Below, one piece after another: positions 15,876-23,675 of a DNA stretch of 64,000 nucleotides (within the stretch, counting starts at the first letter, position 1; every line of letters begins with the position of its first letter). The position numbers were made by a program, and so were the translations under genes. A model generated the notes under the pieces. It saw nothing but the letters and a program-made list of their open reading frames with translations, was not told where the DNA came from and did not search any database. This stretch comes from Azohydromonas aeria (GTDB taxonomy: Bacteria; Pseudomonadota; Gammaproteobacteria; Burkholderiales; Burkholderiaceae_C): contig NZ_VIDQ01000029.1 of NCBI RefSeq assembly GCF_009760915.1, positions 1 through 64,000 of the forward strand, given 5' to 3'.

Positions 15876-17339
15876 TCAGCCGTCGCCCAGCTCCGCCGCG
15901 ATCTCCAGCAGCTGCTGCGGCGTGGGCTGGTCCCAGCCCGGGCCGTGCACGCCCTGCGCATACCAGCGCACCATCTCCGGCAGCACCAGCGGGTGCTGCC
16001 AGCCGCTGGTCTGCAGCCGCTTGCGGATGGAGGGGTGCACCTGGCGCGCCTCCATGTCGGCCAGCAGCTGCGCCGACAGCTCGCCCTGCGCCTCGGCCGA
16101 CAGCGCGGCGATGTCGTCCACCACGCGCTCGCGCCGCCGCCGCAGCCAGACCTCGACCCAGCGCGCCTGGCGCCGCGCCGAGGTTTTCACCAGGCCCTCC
16201 CCGGCCCCGGCCTCGAGCTCGACCGGCACGGCGGCCGGCTGCGGCGGGAACGCGGCACGCCCGGCCGCGGGCGCCGACGCCACCGCTTCGGCCGGCGGGG
16301 ACGTCGGCACCGGCGCCGGCACCGCGGCCGCCTCGCCCGCCAGGATCGCCTTGAGGTAGCGTGCCGGGTCGCGCAGCGGCTCGGGGTAGCTGGAGGCGGC
16401 GCGCCGCGCCAGCAGCTCCAGCGCCGACTGCAGCGCCGCCGGACCATGGGTCTGCAGCAGCGCCTCGGTCTTCTCCTCCGCCACGCCCAGCGCCTGCGCG
16501 CGCGCCACGAGCTGCAGGTCCACCGGGTGCGCCGCGGCCGCAAGCGGCAGCGCGGCCTGGGGCTTGGGCCGGATCAGGAACTGGATGTCGCCGATGAAGC
16601 GCCCTTCCTTGTACTCGGCCAGCTCGACCTCCAGGTCGGTCAGCGCGCACACCTCGGCGATGGCGGGCTTGAGCGTGTCGCGCTTGAAGATGCGGTACTC
16701 CAGCTTCGCGGTGCGCTCGCTCTCGGGCTGGCCGCTGAGCACCGGGCGCCACCAGCGCCAGTGCTGGCGCGAGGTGCGGCCTACGTCCTTGTAGCGGGTA
16801 CAGATCTCGTAGAGCGCGATGCCGGCATGCGAGCGCAGCTGGCTGATGATCTCCAGCTTCAGCCGCGCGAACACGCTGGGCTCCAGCAGCTCCTGCTTCA
16901 GGTTCACGGCATAGGACCATTCGATCCAGACCTGCCCGCGCTCCTTGGTCAGCCGCGCGTGCGCCAGCAGGCCGCTGACGTTCCAGGCCGTGCCCTCGCC
17001 CGTGGTCGGCGACTGCCACTCGACGGTGGTGGAGACCATGGCGCGCAGGTGCTTCTTGATCAGCGCGTGGTCGTTGGAGTCGAAGTCCACGCCGCGCACG
17101 ATGCGCTCCAGCGGCGCGCGGAACACGTCCTTGTCCAGCCCTTGCGCCTGCGCCTCGTGCAGCAGCACGTTGTAGCTCTTGCGGCCCAGCGAGGTGATGC
17201 GTGCCGACTTCGGGACGATGGCCAGCGTGTTGACGGGCTTGCGCACCGTGACGGCGCGCGGGCTCCCGCCGTCCGCCGCCTTGGCGCGGCGCTTCCGGGC
17301 AGGCGGGGGCGGCGGGGACGGGACGTCGTCGCTGGACAT
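15876..17339 (-). CDS. repB: RepB-family (Rep_3) replication initiator
   Basis: Initiator of an iteron-type origin. The 487-residue product has a Pro/Arg-rich N-terminus, then a Rep_3 winged-helix pair at about 25-270. Conserved blocks are ITSLGRKSYNVLL, VEWQ...WNVSGLLAHARL, QVWIEWSYAVNLKQELLEPSVFARL, LRSHAGIALYEICTRYKDVGRTS and W-x-x-L-SG. The C-terminal 230 residues form a low-complexity and helical extension (Ala/Pro-rich, then VEVWLRRRRERVVDDI) longer than in small plasmids, as is usual for chromid initiators. The start is ATG at 17339; ATG 17402 would overlap the inverted-repeat operator at 17358-17386 and is less likely. It faces away from the iterons and parAB. Confidence 0.9.
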   Translation of the reverse strand: MSSDDVPSPPPPPARKRRAKAADGGSPRAVTVRKPVNTLAIVPKSARITSLGRKSYNVLLHEAQAQGLDKDVFRAPLERIVRGVDFDSNDHALIKKHLRAMVSTTVEWQSPTTGEGTAWNVSGLLAHARLTKERGQVWIEWSYAVNLKQELLEPSVFARLKLEIISQLRSHAGIALYEICTRYKDVGRTSRQHWRWWRPVLSGQPESERTAKLEYRIFKRDTLKPAIAEVCALTDLEVELAEYKEGRFIGDIQFLIRPKPQAALPLAAAAHPVDLQLVARAQALGVAEEKTEALLQTHGPAALQSALELLARRAASSYPEPLRDPARYLKAILAGEAAAVPAPVPTSPPAEAVASAPAAGRAAFPPQPAAVPVELEAGAGEGLVKTSARRQARWVEVWLRRRRERVVDDIAALSAEAQGELSAQLLADMEARQVHPSIRKRLQTSGWQHPLVLPEMVRWYAQGVHGPGWDQPTPQQLLEIAAELGDG

Positions 17340-17357
17340 GGCGGGCACTGTAGCGCA

Positions 17358-17386
17358 CGCGTGAGAGCTGAAATTCACCTCACGCG
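17358..17386. promoter_or_regulatory. Inverted-repeat operator of repB
   Basis: CGCGTGAG at 17358-17365 and CTCACGCG at 17379-17386 form a perfect 8-base inverted repeat with a 13-base spacer, 19 bases upstream of the repB start. The arms contain CTCAC, the right half of every iteron. In RepE, RepA and pi-type plasmids the initiator dimer binds just such a half-iteron inverted repeat to repress its own gene, so autoregulation is the likely role. Confidence 0.65.
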
Positions 17387-17436
17387 GCGGTGCCAACGCC
17401 ATGGCCGGTACGGCCAGGACACCGCCAGGTGCCGCT

Positions 17437-17888
17437 CCCGAAAAGCCTCACCTCATCGGCGGCGGCCGGGTCCAGGGTTCGGACGGTTGCCCTTCCCGAA
17501 TACCCTCACGCGGCGTTCCAGGCCGGCACGCGCAGCCGGCCCGAAAAGGCCCCTGAAAACTCTCACGCCGCGCCGCGGCGGCCGCAGGTTCCAGGCCGGG
17601 CAGCGCTCCCGAACACGCTCACGTGACGTGCCAGGGGCCATTACCGCACCGGCTGCGCTGCCCGATGCTGCGGTGCAGCGACATTGCGGGCACGGACACC
17701 CGGCAGGGCGGGCTGGCCTCCCGAAAATCCTCACCTGCCTGCCACGGGAGCGCGCTTGCTTGTGCACAGGACGGCGCACGGACGGTCCCCGAATCCGCTC
17801 ACGTGTCTTCCTGGAAAAGCTCCGCGGCGTCCCGTTTCCCTGCATGCGGCCTCCTGAAAATGCTCCGGCGCGTCCCGCATCCACTCAC
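17437..17888 (+). repeat. Iteron cluster (Rep binding sites), consensus CCCGAAAAcnCTCAC
   Basis: Good 15-base copies start at 17437, 17495, 17552 (CCTG form), 17608, 17720 and 17788. Degenerate copies start at 17810, 17853 and 17874, with traces at 17661 and 17831. All read on the plus strand and are usually followed by a TG or CG step. Two spacing modes exist: about 56-58 bases for the left group, and 21-22 bases from 17788 onward (17788, 17810, 17831, 17853, 17874), that is, two helical turns, the classic tandem iteron spacing. A solitary half copy (CCCGAAAAGG) is at 17540. They are the expected binding sites for RepB. Confidence 0.85.
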
Positions 17889-18032
17889 GTGGAATAGCCC
17901 AAGTGACTGTCGTGCAACGGTTTTTCGGGCCCTAAAGGGATTGAAGGTTTTGAAGGTTCTTAACTCTCCAAAACCGCGGAGTTCATGCTGACAAGCTCGA
18001 ACCCCGTTTGCTGTGGTACCGATGGCACGATT

Positions 18033-18069
18033 CAACCGCCCCGCTTTGCAACAAATCGTCCGGTTGACA
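18033..18069 (+). promoter_or_regulatory. Candidate parA promoter/operator
   Basis: A perfect -35 hexamer TTGACA is at 18064-18069, 67 bases before the TTG start of parA; no convincing -10 follows. CAACCG (18033-18038) and CGGTTG (18061-18066) form an inverted repeat around it. Type Ia ParA proteins with an N-terminal helix-turn-helix repress their own operon, so an operator is expected here, but this particular assignment is weak. Confidence 0.3.
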
Positions 18070-18135
18070 CAATCGCGGCCATTCCAGTGGCTGGCGTCAA
18101 GCCGGCTCCGATGCACCAGAAGCGAGGGTTCCCCG

Positions 18136-19410
18136 TTGGACAAGATCGAGTTGAAACCGCCGCGCCCGATCGGGCTGCAGGACATCGCCGACCAGGCCGA
18201 GCGCGCGGTCACGATGATGGGCCAGATCCGCAGCGCCATGCTCGCGCCTACCGCGCGCAAGACGGCGCCGGTATTCAATCTGAGCCAACTCGCGGCGCTG
18301 TGCGGCATCGAGAAGGGGTCCCTGAGCCACCGCATGACGCGCGGCGACCTGCCCGGCGGCAAGCTCAACGAGTCGGGCTCGCGGCGCGAGTTCAGCCTGG
18401 CCGAGGCGCGGGCGTGGATCCGCGAGTACCGCAAGGAGCAGTTGCGCCCGGCCGGCGCGGAAGCCGTGACGCTGTCCATCGGCAACTTCAAGGGCGGCGT
18501 CAGCAAGACCACCACCGCCGTCACACTGGCGCAGGGCCTGTCGCTGCTGGGGCACCGGGTGCTGGTCATCGACACCGACCCGCAGGGCTCGCTGACCACG
18601 CTCTTCGGCATCCTGCCCGACACCGAGGTGGTCGAGAGCAACACCATCCTGCCGCTGTGCATGGGCAGCGAGACGTCGATCCGCTACGCCATCCAGCCGA
18701 CCTACTGGGACGGCATCGACCTGGTGGCGGCGGCGCCGGTGCTCTTCGGCGCCGAGTTCGCGCTGCCGGCGCGCCAGACCCAGGAGCCGGGCTTCGAGTT
18801 CTGGCGCGTGCTGGACCTGGGTATCGACGACGTGCGCGCCGACTACGACGTGATCGTCATCGACACCCCGCCGGCGCTGTCCTACACCACCATCAACGCC
18901 TTCATGGCCAGCAACGGCATCATCATGCCGCTGCCGCCCAACGCGCTGGACTTCGCCTCCGCGGCGCAGTTCTGGAGCCTCTTCTCCGACCTCACCACCG
19001 AGCTGCTGGGCCGCCGGGGCCTGAGCAAGGAGTTCGACTTCATCCACGTGCTGCTGGCCCGGGTCGATTCCACCGACGCCGCCAGCACCATCGTGCGGCA
19101 GTGGATCGGCCAGACCTATGCCGAGAAGGTGTTGCCGGTCGAGATCCCCAAGACCGCCGTCACCGGCGTCACCGCGGCCGAGTTCGGCACCGTCTACGAC
19201 GTGGCGCGCTACGACGGCAGCGCGCGCACCTTCAAGCGCGCACGCGATGCCTACGACTCCTTCGTCGGCCATGTCGAGGGCTCGATCCGCTCGGTCTGGG
19301 CGCAGCAGCACAGGGCCGGGGCCGGGGGCGGGAGTGCGCCGGCGCCGGGTGCCGCCGCGGGCAAGGGTGTTGAACCGTTCAACACCCGCAAGGCGAGGGC
19401 ACGCGCATGA
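18136..19410 (+). CDS. parA: ParA partition ATPase (type Ia, with N-terminal HTH)
   Basis: The motor and autorepressor of a parABS partition system. The 424-residue product has a MerR/XRE-like helix-turn-helix at about 45-110 (FNLSQLAALCGIEKGSLSHR and REFSLAEARAWI), then a deviant Walker A ATPase (FKGGVSKTTTAVTLAQ, about 122-137), switch I DTDPQGSLTTL and Walker B DYDVIVIDTPPAL. The start is TTG at 18136 with GAGGG about eight bases upstream. ATGs at 18013 and 18022 would place the TTGACA promoter hexamer inside the gene, so are less likely. The last codons contain a parS site (19368-19384). It overlaps parB by ATGA. Confidence 0.9.
   Translation: MDKIELKPPRPIGLQDIADQAERAVTMMGQIRSAMLAPTARKTAPVFNLSQLAALCGIEKGSLSHRMTRGDLPGGKLNESGSRREFSLAEARAWIREYRKEQLRPAGAEAVTLSIGNFKGGVSKTTTAVTLAQGLSLLGHRVLVIDTDPQGSLTTLFGILPDTEVVESNTILPLCMGSETSIRYAIQPTYWDGIDLVAAAPVLFGAEFALPARQTQEPGFEFWRVLDLGIDDVRADYDVIVIDTPPALSYTTINAFMASNGIIMPLPPNALDFASAAQFWSLFSDLTTELLGRRGLSKEFDFIHVLLARVDSTDAASTIVRQWIGQTYAEKVLPVEIPKTAVTGVTAAEFGTVYDVARYDGSARTFKRARDAYDSFVGHVEGSIRSVWAQQHRAGAGGGSAPAPGAAAGKGVEPFNTRKARARA
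19368..19384. repeat. parS-like palindrome, copy 1 (inside parA)
   Basis: TGTTGAACCGTTCAACA, a perfect 17-base palindrome around a central C/G; symmetry extends to 23 bases (19365-19387). It lies inside the 3' end of parA and encodes VEPFNT. It is the leftmost of six copies. Confidence 0.8.
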
Positions 19411-20450
19411 GCAAGAAGCTGGCGGCCAAGGCGGGCCTGATCCAGATGCCGCCCGTGCCCGGGGCGGCGGGGCAGGGGACGGGGGCGGGCCCGGCCGCTG
19501 CGGTGTCGGAGGACTCCCGCGCCAAGACCGCGCCGGGCTCGATGCTGCAGTTCCTCTCCACGCAGTCCGCCGCCATCAAGGAGGCAGAGGACCTGCGCGA
19601 GCGGTTGCGCGACTTCGACGGCGCCGTGCCGGTGCGCAGCCTGGAGGCGTCGTCGATCCGGCCCTCGCGCTGGGCGAACCGGCACGAGGCCAGCTATGCC
19701 GACGCTGAGTTCCGCGAGCTCAAGGCGGAGATCGAGTCGGCTGGCGGCAACGTGCAGCCGGTGAAGGTGCGGCCTCTGTCGCCCGCGGAGCTGCGCGCGG
19801 CCGGGCCCGGCGTGCGCTACGAGCTGGTGTTCGGGCATCGTCGCCACCGCGCCTGCCTGGAGCTGGGGCTGCCGGTGCGCGCGCTGATCGAGGACGTGAG
19901 CGACCAGCAGCTGTTCGAGGCGATGGAGCGCGAGAACCGTGGCCGCAAGAACCTGAGCCCGTGGGAGCAGGGCTGCATGTACCGACGCGCGCTCGACGAG
20001 GGCCTGTACCCGTCGCTTCGCAAGCTCGCGGAGAGCGTGCAGGTGGACGTGTCGCTGGTGTCCAAGAGCCTGGCGCTGGCGCGGCTGCCGGCCGCGGTGG
20101 TGGAGGCCTTCGCGTCGCCGCTGGAGATCCAGTTCCGCTGGGCACAGCCGCTGTCGGAGCTGTTGCAGAAGGACCCGGACGCGGTGCTGGCGCGCGCGCG
20201 CGACCTGAAGGGGCAGGGCGCCGCGCTGCCGGCCCAGGCCGTCTTCAATGCCCTCACCGGCCAGGCCGCACCCGCGGCTGCCGCACCGGCTGCCGCGCAC
20301 CTGCGCCGCGACGGCCGCAAGCTCGCCACGCTCACGCGCGACGCTCGCGGCCGTGCCTCGCTGCGCTTCGAAGCCGGCGTGCTGGCGCCCGAGCGCGAGG
20401 CCGCCCTGCTGGAGCTGGTCGAGGACTTCATCCGGCGCCAGCCGGACTGA
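19407..20450 (+). CDS. parB: ParB centromere-binding protein
   Basis: Binds parS and spreads as a CTP-dependent clamp, working with ParA. The 347-residue product has a long disordered N-terminus with a likely ParA-contact region, then ParB/Srx domain (ELKAEIESAGGNVQPVKVRPL, about 110-130), the C-box GHRRHRACLELGL (about 148-160) and the ENRGRKNLSPWEQG motif, followed by a helix-turn-helix (LRKLAESVQVDVSLVSKSLALARL, about 207-230) and a C-terminal dimer domain. Its start overlaps the parA stop by ATGA, so translation is coupled. Five of the six parS copies lie directly downstream. Confidence 0.92.
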   Translation: MSKKLAAKAGLIQMPPVPGAAGQGTGAGPAAAVSEDSRAKTAPGSMLQFLSTQSAAIKEAEDLRERLRDFDGAVPVRSLEASSIRPSRWANRHEASYADAEFRELKAEIESAGGNVQPVKVRPLSPAELRAAGPGVRYELVFGHRRHRACLELGLPVRALIEDVSDQQLFEAMERENRGRKNLSPWEQGCMYRRALDEGLYPSLRKLAESVQVDVSLVSKSLALARLPAAVVEAFASPLEIQFRWAQPLSELLQKDPDAVLARARDLKGQGAALPAQAVFNALTGQAAPAAAAPAAAHLRRDGRKLATLTRDARGRASLRFEAGVLAPEREAALLELVEDFIRRQPD

Positions 20451-20490
20451 CGCCGGACACGGCGCGCCGGGAGGCGCTCCCGGTCTGGGG

Positions 20491-20507
20491 TGTTGAACGG
20501 TTCAACA
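20491..20507. repeat. parS-like palindrome, copy 2
   Basis: TGTTGAACGGTTCAACA, the same palindrome read on the opposite strand; symmetry extends to 20488-20510 (GGG/CCC flanks). It lies 40 bases after the parB stop. Confidence 0.85.
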
Positions 20508-20561
20508 CCCCCGGCACCCCGGCGCCGACGTGCCGGGTTCAATGGGCAGCCGGGCCACCGG

Positions 20562-20578
20562 TGTTGAACGGTTCAACA
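20562..20578. repeat. parS-like palindrome, copy 3
   Basis: A perfect copy of the 17-base palindrome, 71 bases from copy 2. Confidence 0.85.
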
Positions 20579-20645
20579 GCCGGCGACGGCCTGCCGCGCC
20601 GTCCTAGCCCCGCGGGCCCGGGCCGCTTGTTCCGGCAGCGCCGGG

Positions 20646-20662
20646 TGTTGAACCGTTCAACA
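20646..20662. repeat. parS-like palindrome, copy 4
   Basis: A perfect copy with GGG/CCC flanks (symmetric over 23 bases), followed 13 bases later by an iteron at 20675. Confidence 0.85.
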
Positions 20663-20772
20663 CCCGGCTTCGTTCCCGAAAACACTCACATGGGCCCGGT
20701 CCGGTGGCTCGTGCGCGGCGCGGCGGGCTGGTGGGTTCGCAGCGAGGCCATAGCGGACGGCGGCAGGCCGCA

Positions 20773-20789
20773 TGTTGAACCGTACAACA
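20773..20789. repeat. parS-like palindrome, copy 5 (one mismatch)
   Basis: TGTTGAACCGTACAACA: one departure from perfect symmetry at 20784 (A instead of T). Confidence 0.7.
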
Positions 20790-21144
20790 AGGCCAACCGC
20801 CGCGGCGGCAAGCGAGTGCCGGGCCGTTGGAAGGGCTGGCAGCGGGCCCTGCCGCAGGTTCAGCCGGTCACGACGCGGCCGTGCCGGGCAGGGCACGGAC
20901 AGCGCCTTGGTGTCCCGAAAACCCTCACCTGCGCCGCCCCGCCGTTGTGGCCGGCGGCCCGGGGTCGGTTCCGGCGATGGGTGGCGCGCGAACTGACGGC
21001 GGCGCGGATGCCGGAGGGGCACGCCGCCACGGTGCGGCGGGGCAGGGCAGGGCAGGGCGGCAGGTCGCCCGCATGCCTGGAGCCTGGGCCATCGGATGCG
21101 GCCGCCTGCCCGCATCGGCCGCGAGCCCCCATGCCGGCCGGCCG

Positions 21145-21161
21145 TGTTGAACCGTTCAACA
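21145..21161. repeat. parS-like palindrome, copy 6
   Basis: A perfect copy, 31 bases before the last iteron and 63 bases before the end of the recombinase gene. Confidence 0.8.
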
Positions 21162-21223
21162 GGCGGCGCCGGGAGGCGAGGGCGCCGTGCTCCCCAAAAC
21201 CCTCACCTGTCCAGGGCACGCGT

Positions 21224-23395
21224 TCAGGACGTGCCGCGGCGCCGCACCTTGGCCAGCTCGCGCACCATCAGTTGCTGCTCGGGGCGCGTGTAGAGCGAGG
21301 TGGTCTTGAGGTCGGCATGGCCCATCGCGCCCATCAGCGCCACCGGCAGCACGCCGTCGGCGGCGGCGTTGTTGGCAAAGAAGTGGCGCAACCAGTGCGT
21401 CGAGGCCGAGCGGAAGGCCGCCGCATCCAGCGCCGGCCCGGCCTCGTGCGCGCGCTCGGCCGCGCGCTTCAGCAGCCGCTTGAGCGACTGGTACAGCGCC
21501 GACGGCTCCAGCGCGCCCCAGCGGTCGGCCTGGCGTGCCGGCTCCAGCACCGGCACGCCCAGCGCGTCCAGGCGCCAGCGCGGCACGGCCGGGCGCAGGG
21601 CGCCGATCAGCGGGCGGGCGTCGCCCTCACCGTCGATGGCCCCTCCGGGAACCTGCGCATCCACCGCCCCCGCGCCCGCCGGCGTCAGCAGAGTGCGCAG
21701 CGGCGCGCCCGGCTCATGGCCGATGCCCGCGGCCGCCATGTCGGCCTGGTGCCGGTCAATCAGCGCCTTGACGTCGTCGTAGATCGGCACGCTGCGGCGC
21801 CGATGTCCCTTGCCCAGCACCTCCAGCATCCACAGCGCCTCGCCTTCGAACACCTCGCGCCGCAGCCCGGACAGGCGCGCGGTGCAGAGTTCGATCAGCC
21901 TCAACCCGGTGGTCGCGCCCAGCTCCAGCACCAGGCGCAGCCGGCGCAGGCTGCGCGCGCGTGCCGGCTGCGCGTCCGGCCCCGCGTCCGCCAGGCCGCC
22001 CGGCGCGCCGGCGCTGCGGTACTCGTCGTCCCAGCAGCGCATCAGCCAGCGCCATTGCGCCTCGTCGAAGCTGCGCCGCACGTCGATGCCCGGGCGCGGC
22101 AGCTTCAGATGCGGCGTCACGCCGGCGGCGGCGTTGGCACCCAGGTAGCCGGCCTTGAGCAGGGCGCCCAGCATCGAGGCGATCACGGTCAGAGCGTGGC
22201 GCTGCGACAGTGCGCTCAAGGGGCCGCGGAATGGGCGCCAGTGCTCGCTGGCGCGCGCCTCCGCCCGAGGCTGCAGCCAGTCGCCCGGCGGGCTGGCGAT
22301 GAAGCGCCGGTAGGCATGCAGATCCTCCTCGTCCACCGAGGACAGCGGCTTGCGCCGCGCGCACAGGCACCAGAGGTAGAAGCGCTCGGCCTCGCGCGCG
22401 TAAGAGGCATGCGTGCGCGGCGACATGGCATAGCGCCGCAGCCAGGCCTCGATGGCCTGCAGGTCGGTGTGCGCGCCCAGCACGTTGGGCGTGGCCAGGC
22501 GGAAGGTGCCGTTGCGGCCGTCGAGGTCGGGCGGCACCGCCAGCCGTTCCAGCGGCACGATCCCGAAGCGCCGGTCCTGCACCTGCGCCAGTGCCAGCTC
22601 GCGCGCCAGCGCCAGCTGCCGCGCCGGGCGCAGCGCCGTGTCCTGCAGCGGATGGCCCAGGCCCGCCGCCGCCGGGCGCAGCCAGTCGAGCAGCCGGCGC
22701 GCGCGCACCGCGCCCAGTCCGGGCACGAGCCGGAACCAGCGCGCACCGTGCAGGTTGGCAAAGTCCACCAGGTCGCGCAGCGACAGCAGCCCCGCGCCGC
22801 GCAGCGCCGCGGCCAGCGCTGGCGTGAACCACTGCGCCAGGGCGTCGTCGAGAGCGGGTGGCGTGGACAGCGCGGCGGCGAGCCGGTTGAGCGCCGCCAG
22901 CCGCGCGGCGCGCGGCGACGCCGCGGCGCCGGCCGCGTCGGCGGGCAGCGGCGCCGGCGTGGCGTCCAGCCCGAATTCGTCCTGCCAAGCCTGCCGCCAT
23001 GCGTCCGCGTCGCGGTCCTCCGGGTCCAGGCCGTCTTCGGCGCAGCACTGCGCGATCCAGTCGGCCAGCGGCGGCACGGCGGCCGCCGCGTCGCCGGCGG
23101 GCCCGGCCACCGGCTCGGCCAGCGCCGTGGCCGCGTCGTCCTCCAGGCCCTGGGCGCGTGCCGCCTGTGCAACCTGCCGCCGCAGCCGCCGCAGCTGCGC
23201 CGCGAAATGGCGCTCGTCGTCCGGACCGCCCGCGAAGGCCATGTAGCGCTCCCACGCGCTGCGCAGGCTCACGCCCTCGGCCAGCGCGCGCAGGAAGCTG
23301 AAGTGGTGCGGACGCAGCAGCGCGTGCGGCGCCGCCACTTCGGCCGTGCGGCCGGCCGGCCGGCCGCGACGGCGCCTTGTCTCGGCGGCCGTCAT
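21224..23395 (-). CDS. Large tyrosine recombinase (DUF3701-type phage-integrase family protein)
   Basis: A 723-residue site-specific recombinase, about twice the usual size. The N-terminal ~320 residues (the DUF3701-type region) include a helix-hairpin-helix-like GLGAVRARRLLDWLRP. A SAM-like core-binding domain follows (RTHASYAREAERFYLW). The catalytic domain keeps all key residues: Arg in GATTGLRLIEL, Lys in LGKGHRRRSVPI, His and Arg in STHWLRHFF, His in MGAMGHADLKTT and Tyr in SLYTRPE. The start is ATG at 23395 (MTAAETRRRRGRPAG). Next to repB and parAB, with a dif-like site 126 bases upstream, its likely job is multimer resolution of the replicon, as for XerCD, rather than phage integration. 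The assignment of role is inferred. Confidence 0.85.
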   Translation of the reverse strand: MTAAETRRRRGRPAGRTAEVAAPHALLRPHHFSFLRALAEGVSLRSAWERYMAFAGGPDDERHFAAQLRRLRRQVAQAARAQGLEDDAATALAEPVAGPAGDAAAAVPPLADWIAQCCAEDGLDPEDRDADAWRQAWQDEFGLDATPAPLPADAAGAAASPRAARLAALNRLAAALSTPPALDDALAQWFTPALAAALRGAGLLSLRDLVDFANLHGARWFRLVPGLGAVRARRLLDWLRPAAAGLGHPLQDTALRPARQLALARELALAQVQDRRFGIVPLERLAVPPDLDGRNGTFRLATPNVLGAHTDLQAIEAWLRRYAMSPRTHASYAREAERFYLWCLCARRKPLSSVDEEDLHAYRRFIASPPGDWLQPRAEARASEHWRPFRGPLSALSQRHALTVIASMLGALLKAGYLGANAAAGVTPHLKLPRPGIDVRRSFDEAQWRWLMRCWDDEYRSAGAPGGLADAGPDAQPARARSLRRLRLVLELGATTGLRLIELCTARLSGLRREVFEGEALWMLEVLGKGHRRRSVPIYDDVKALIDRHQADMAAAGIGHEPGAPLRTLLTPAGAGAVDAQVPGGAIDGEGDARPLIGALRPAVPRWRLDALGVPVLEPARQADRWGALEPSALYQSLKRLLKRAAERAHEAGPALDAAAFRSASTHWLRHFFANNAAADGVLPVALMGAMGHADLKTTSLYTRPEQQLMVRELAKVRRRGTS

Positions 23396-23520
23396 GACCA
23401 GCGCACCTGACCAACGGCGGCCACGCCCTGGAGTACGGCACTTGCCGCCCGTTTCGCACCCCGGCCGATCCCGACATGGCGCCCGCGCGTGGCCGCCCCA
23501 CTCCGTACCTGCAATTCTTG

Positions 23521-23554
23521 TGTCACCCGCATAACGGGAATTATCAGGGTGACA
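23521..23554. other. dif-like recombination site (34-bp inverted repeat, 6-bp core)
   Basis: Outer arms TGTCACCC (23521-23528) and GGGTGACA (23547-23554) and inner arms ATAA (23531-23534) and TTAT (23541-23544) are perfectly symmetric around the 6-base core CGGGAA (23535-23540); only two base pairs between inner and outer arms break the symmetry. GCATAA-N6-TTAT is exactly the layout of XerCD dif sites (compare E. coli dif, GCATAATGTATATTATG). It sits 126 bases upstream of the recombinase start, so it is the natural candidate crossover site, and may also act as its operator. Confidence 0.6.
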
Positions 23555-23675
23555 TTTAAGCAGCGCATAGTCCGTTGTTCTGTCGCACCGCCATGCCGCC
23601 CCGCGCCATGGCGGACAGGTTGGATGCCAAACCATGCCGCGCGGGGCGCCACCGCGGCGGCCTACCATCGGGACC

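Larger units (their letters stand above)
17340..18135. other. Candidate origin of replication (oriV) between repB and parA
   Basis: An 800-base non-coding stretch. From left to right: an inverted-repeat operator near repB, about ten iterons on the plus strand, a DnaA-box-like TTGTGCACA (17760-17768) between two iterons, a relatively AT-richer segment (17890-17990) with the 9-base tandem TTGAAGGTT (17941-17949 and 17950-17958), and the parA promoter area. This ordering (Rep, operator, iterons, AT-rich melting region) is what iteron plasmids show. Melting and initiation here are inferred. Confidence 0.8.
20675..21206 (+). repeat. Distal iterons, three copies interleaved with parS sites
   Basis: Three further 15-base iteron copies on the plus strand: CCCGAAAACACTCAC at 20675-20689, CCCGAAAACCCTCAC at 20914-20928 and CCCCAAAACCCTCAC at 21192-21206. 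They are 2.8-3.3 kb from the main cluster, on the other side of parAB, and alternate with parS copies 4 to 6. They may titrate initiator or act in replicon pairing (handcuffing). Confidence 0.75.
20451..21223. other. Non-coding centromere region downstream of parB
   Basis: A 773-base stretch between parB and the recombinase without a credible gene. It holds five of the six parS palindromes and three iterons; nothing else was recognised in it. Confidence 0.75.

Noticed and set aside
17340..17402. repB start at ATG 17402
   Set aside because: It would put the half-iteron inverted repeat inside the gene, and the extra residues show no homologue-like sequence.
17437..17888. Repeat cluster considered as a CRISPR array
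   Set aside because: The repeat is only 15 bases and degenerate, spacing switches between 57 and 21 bases, and there are no cas genes; it fits iterons next to a Rep_3 initiator.
18013..18135. Longer parA starting at ATG 18013
   Set aside because: The extra 41 residues do not resemble ParA, a perfect TTGACA lies within them, and TTG 18136 has a good ribosome site.
21224..23395. Recombinase considered as phage or ICE integrase
   Set aside because: No phage, conjugation or attachment-duplication features nearby; its neighbours are repB/parAB and a dif-like site.
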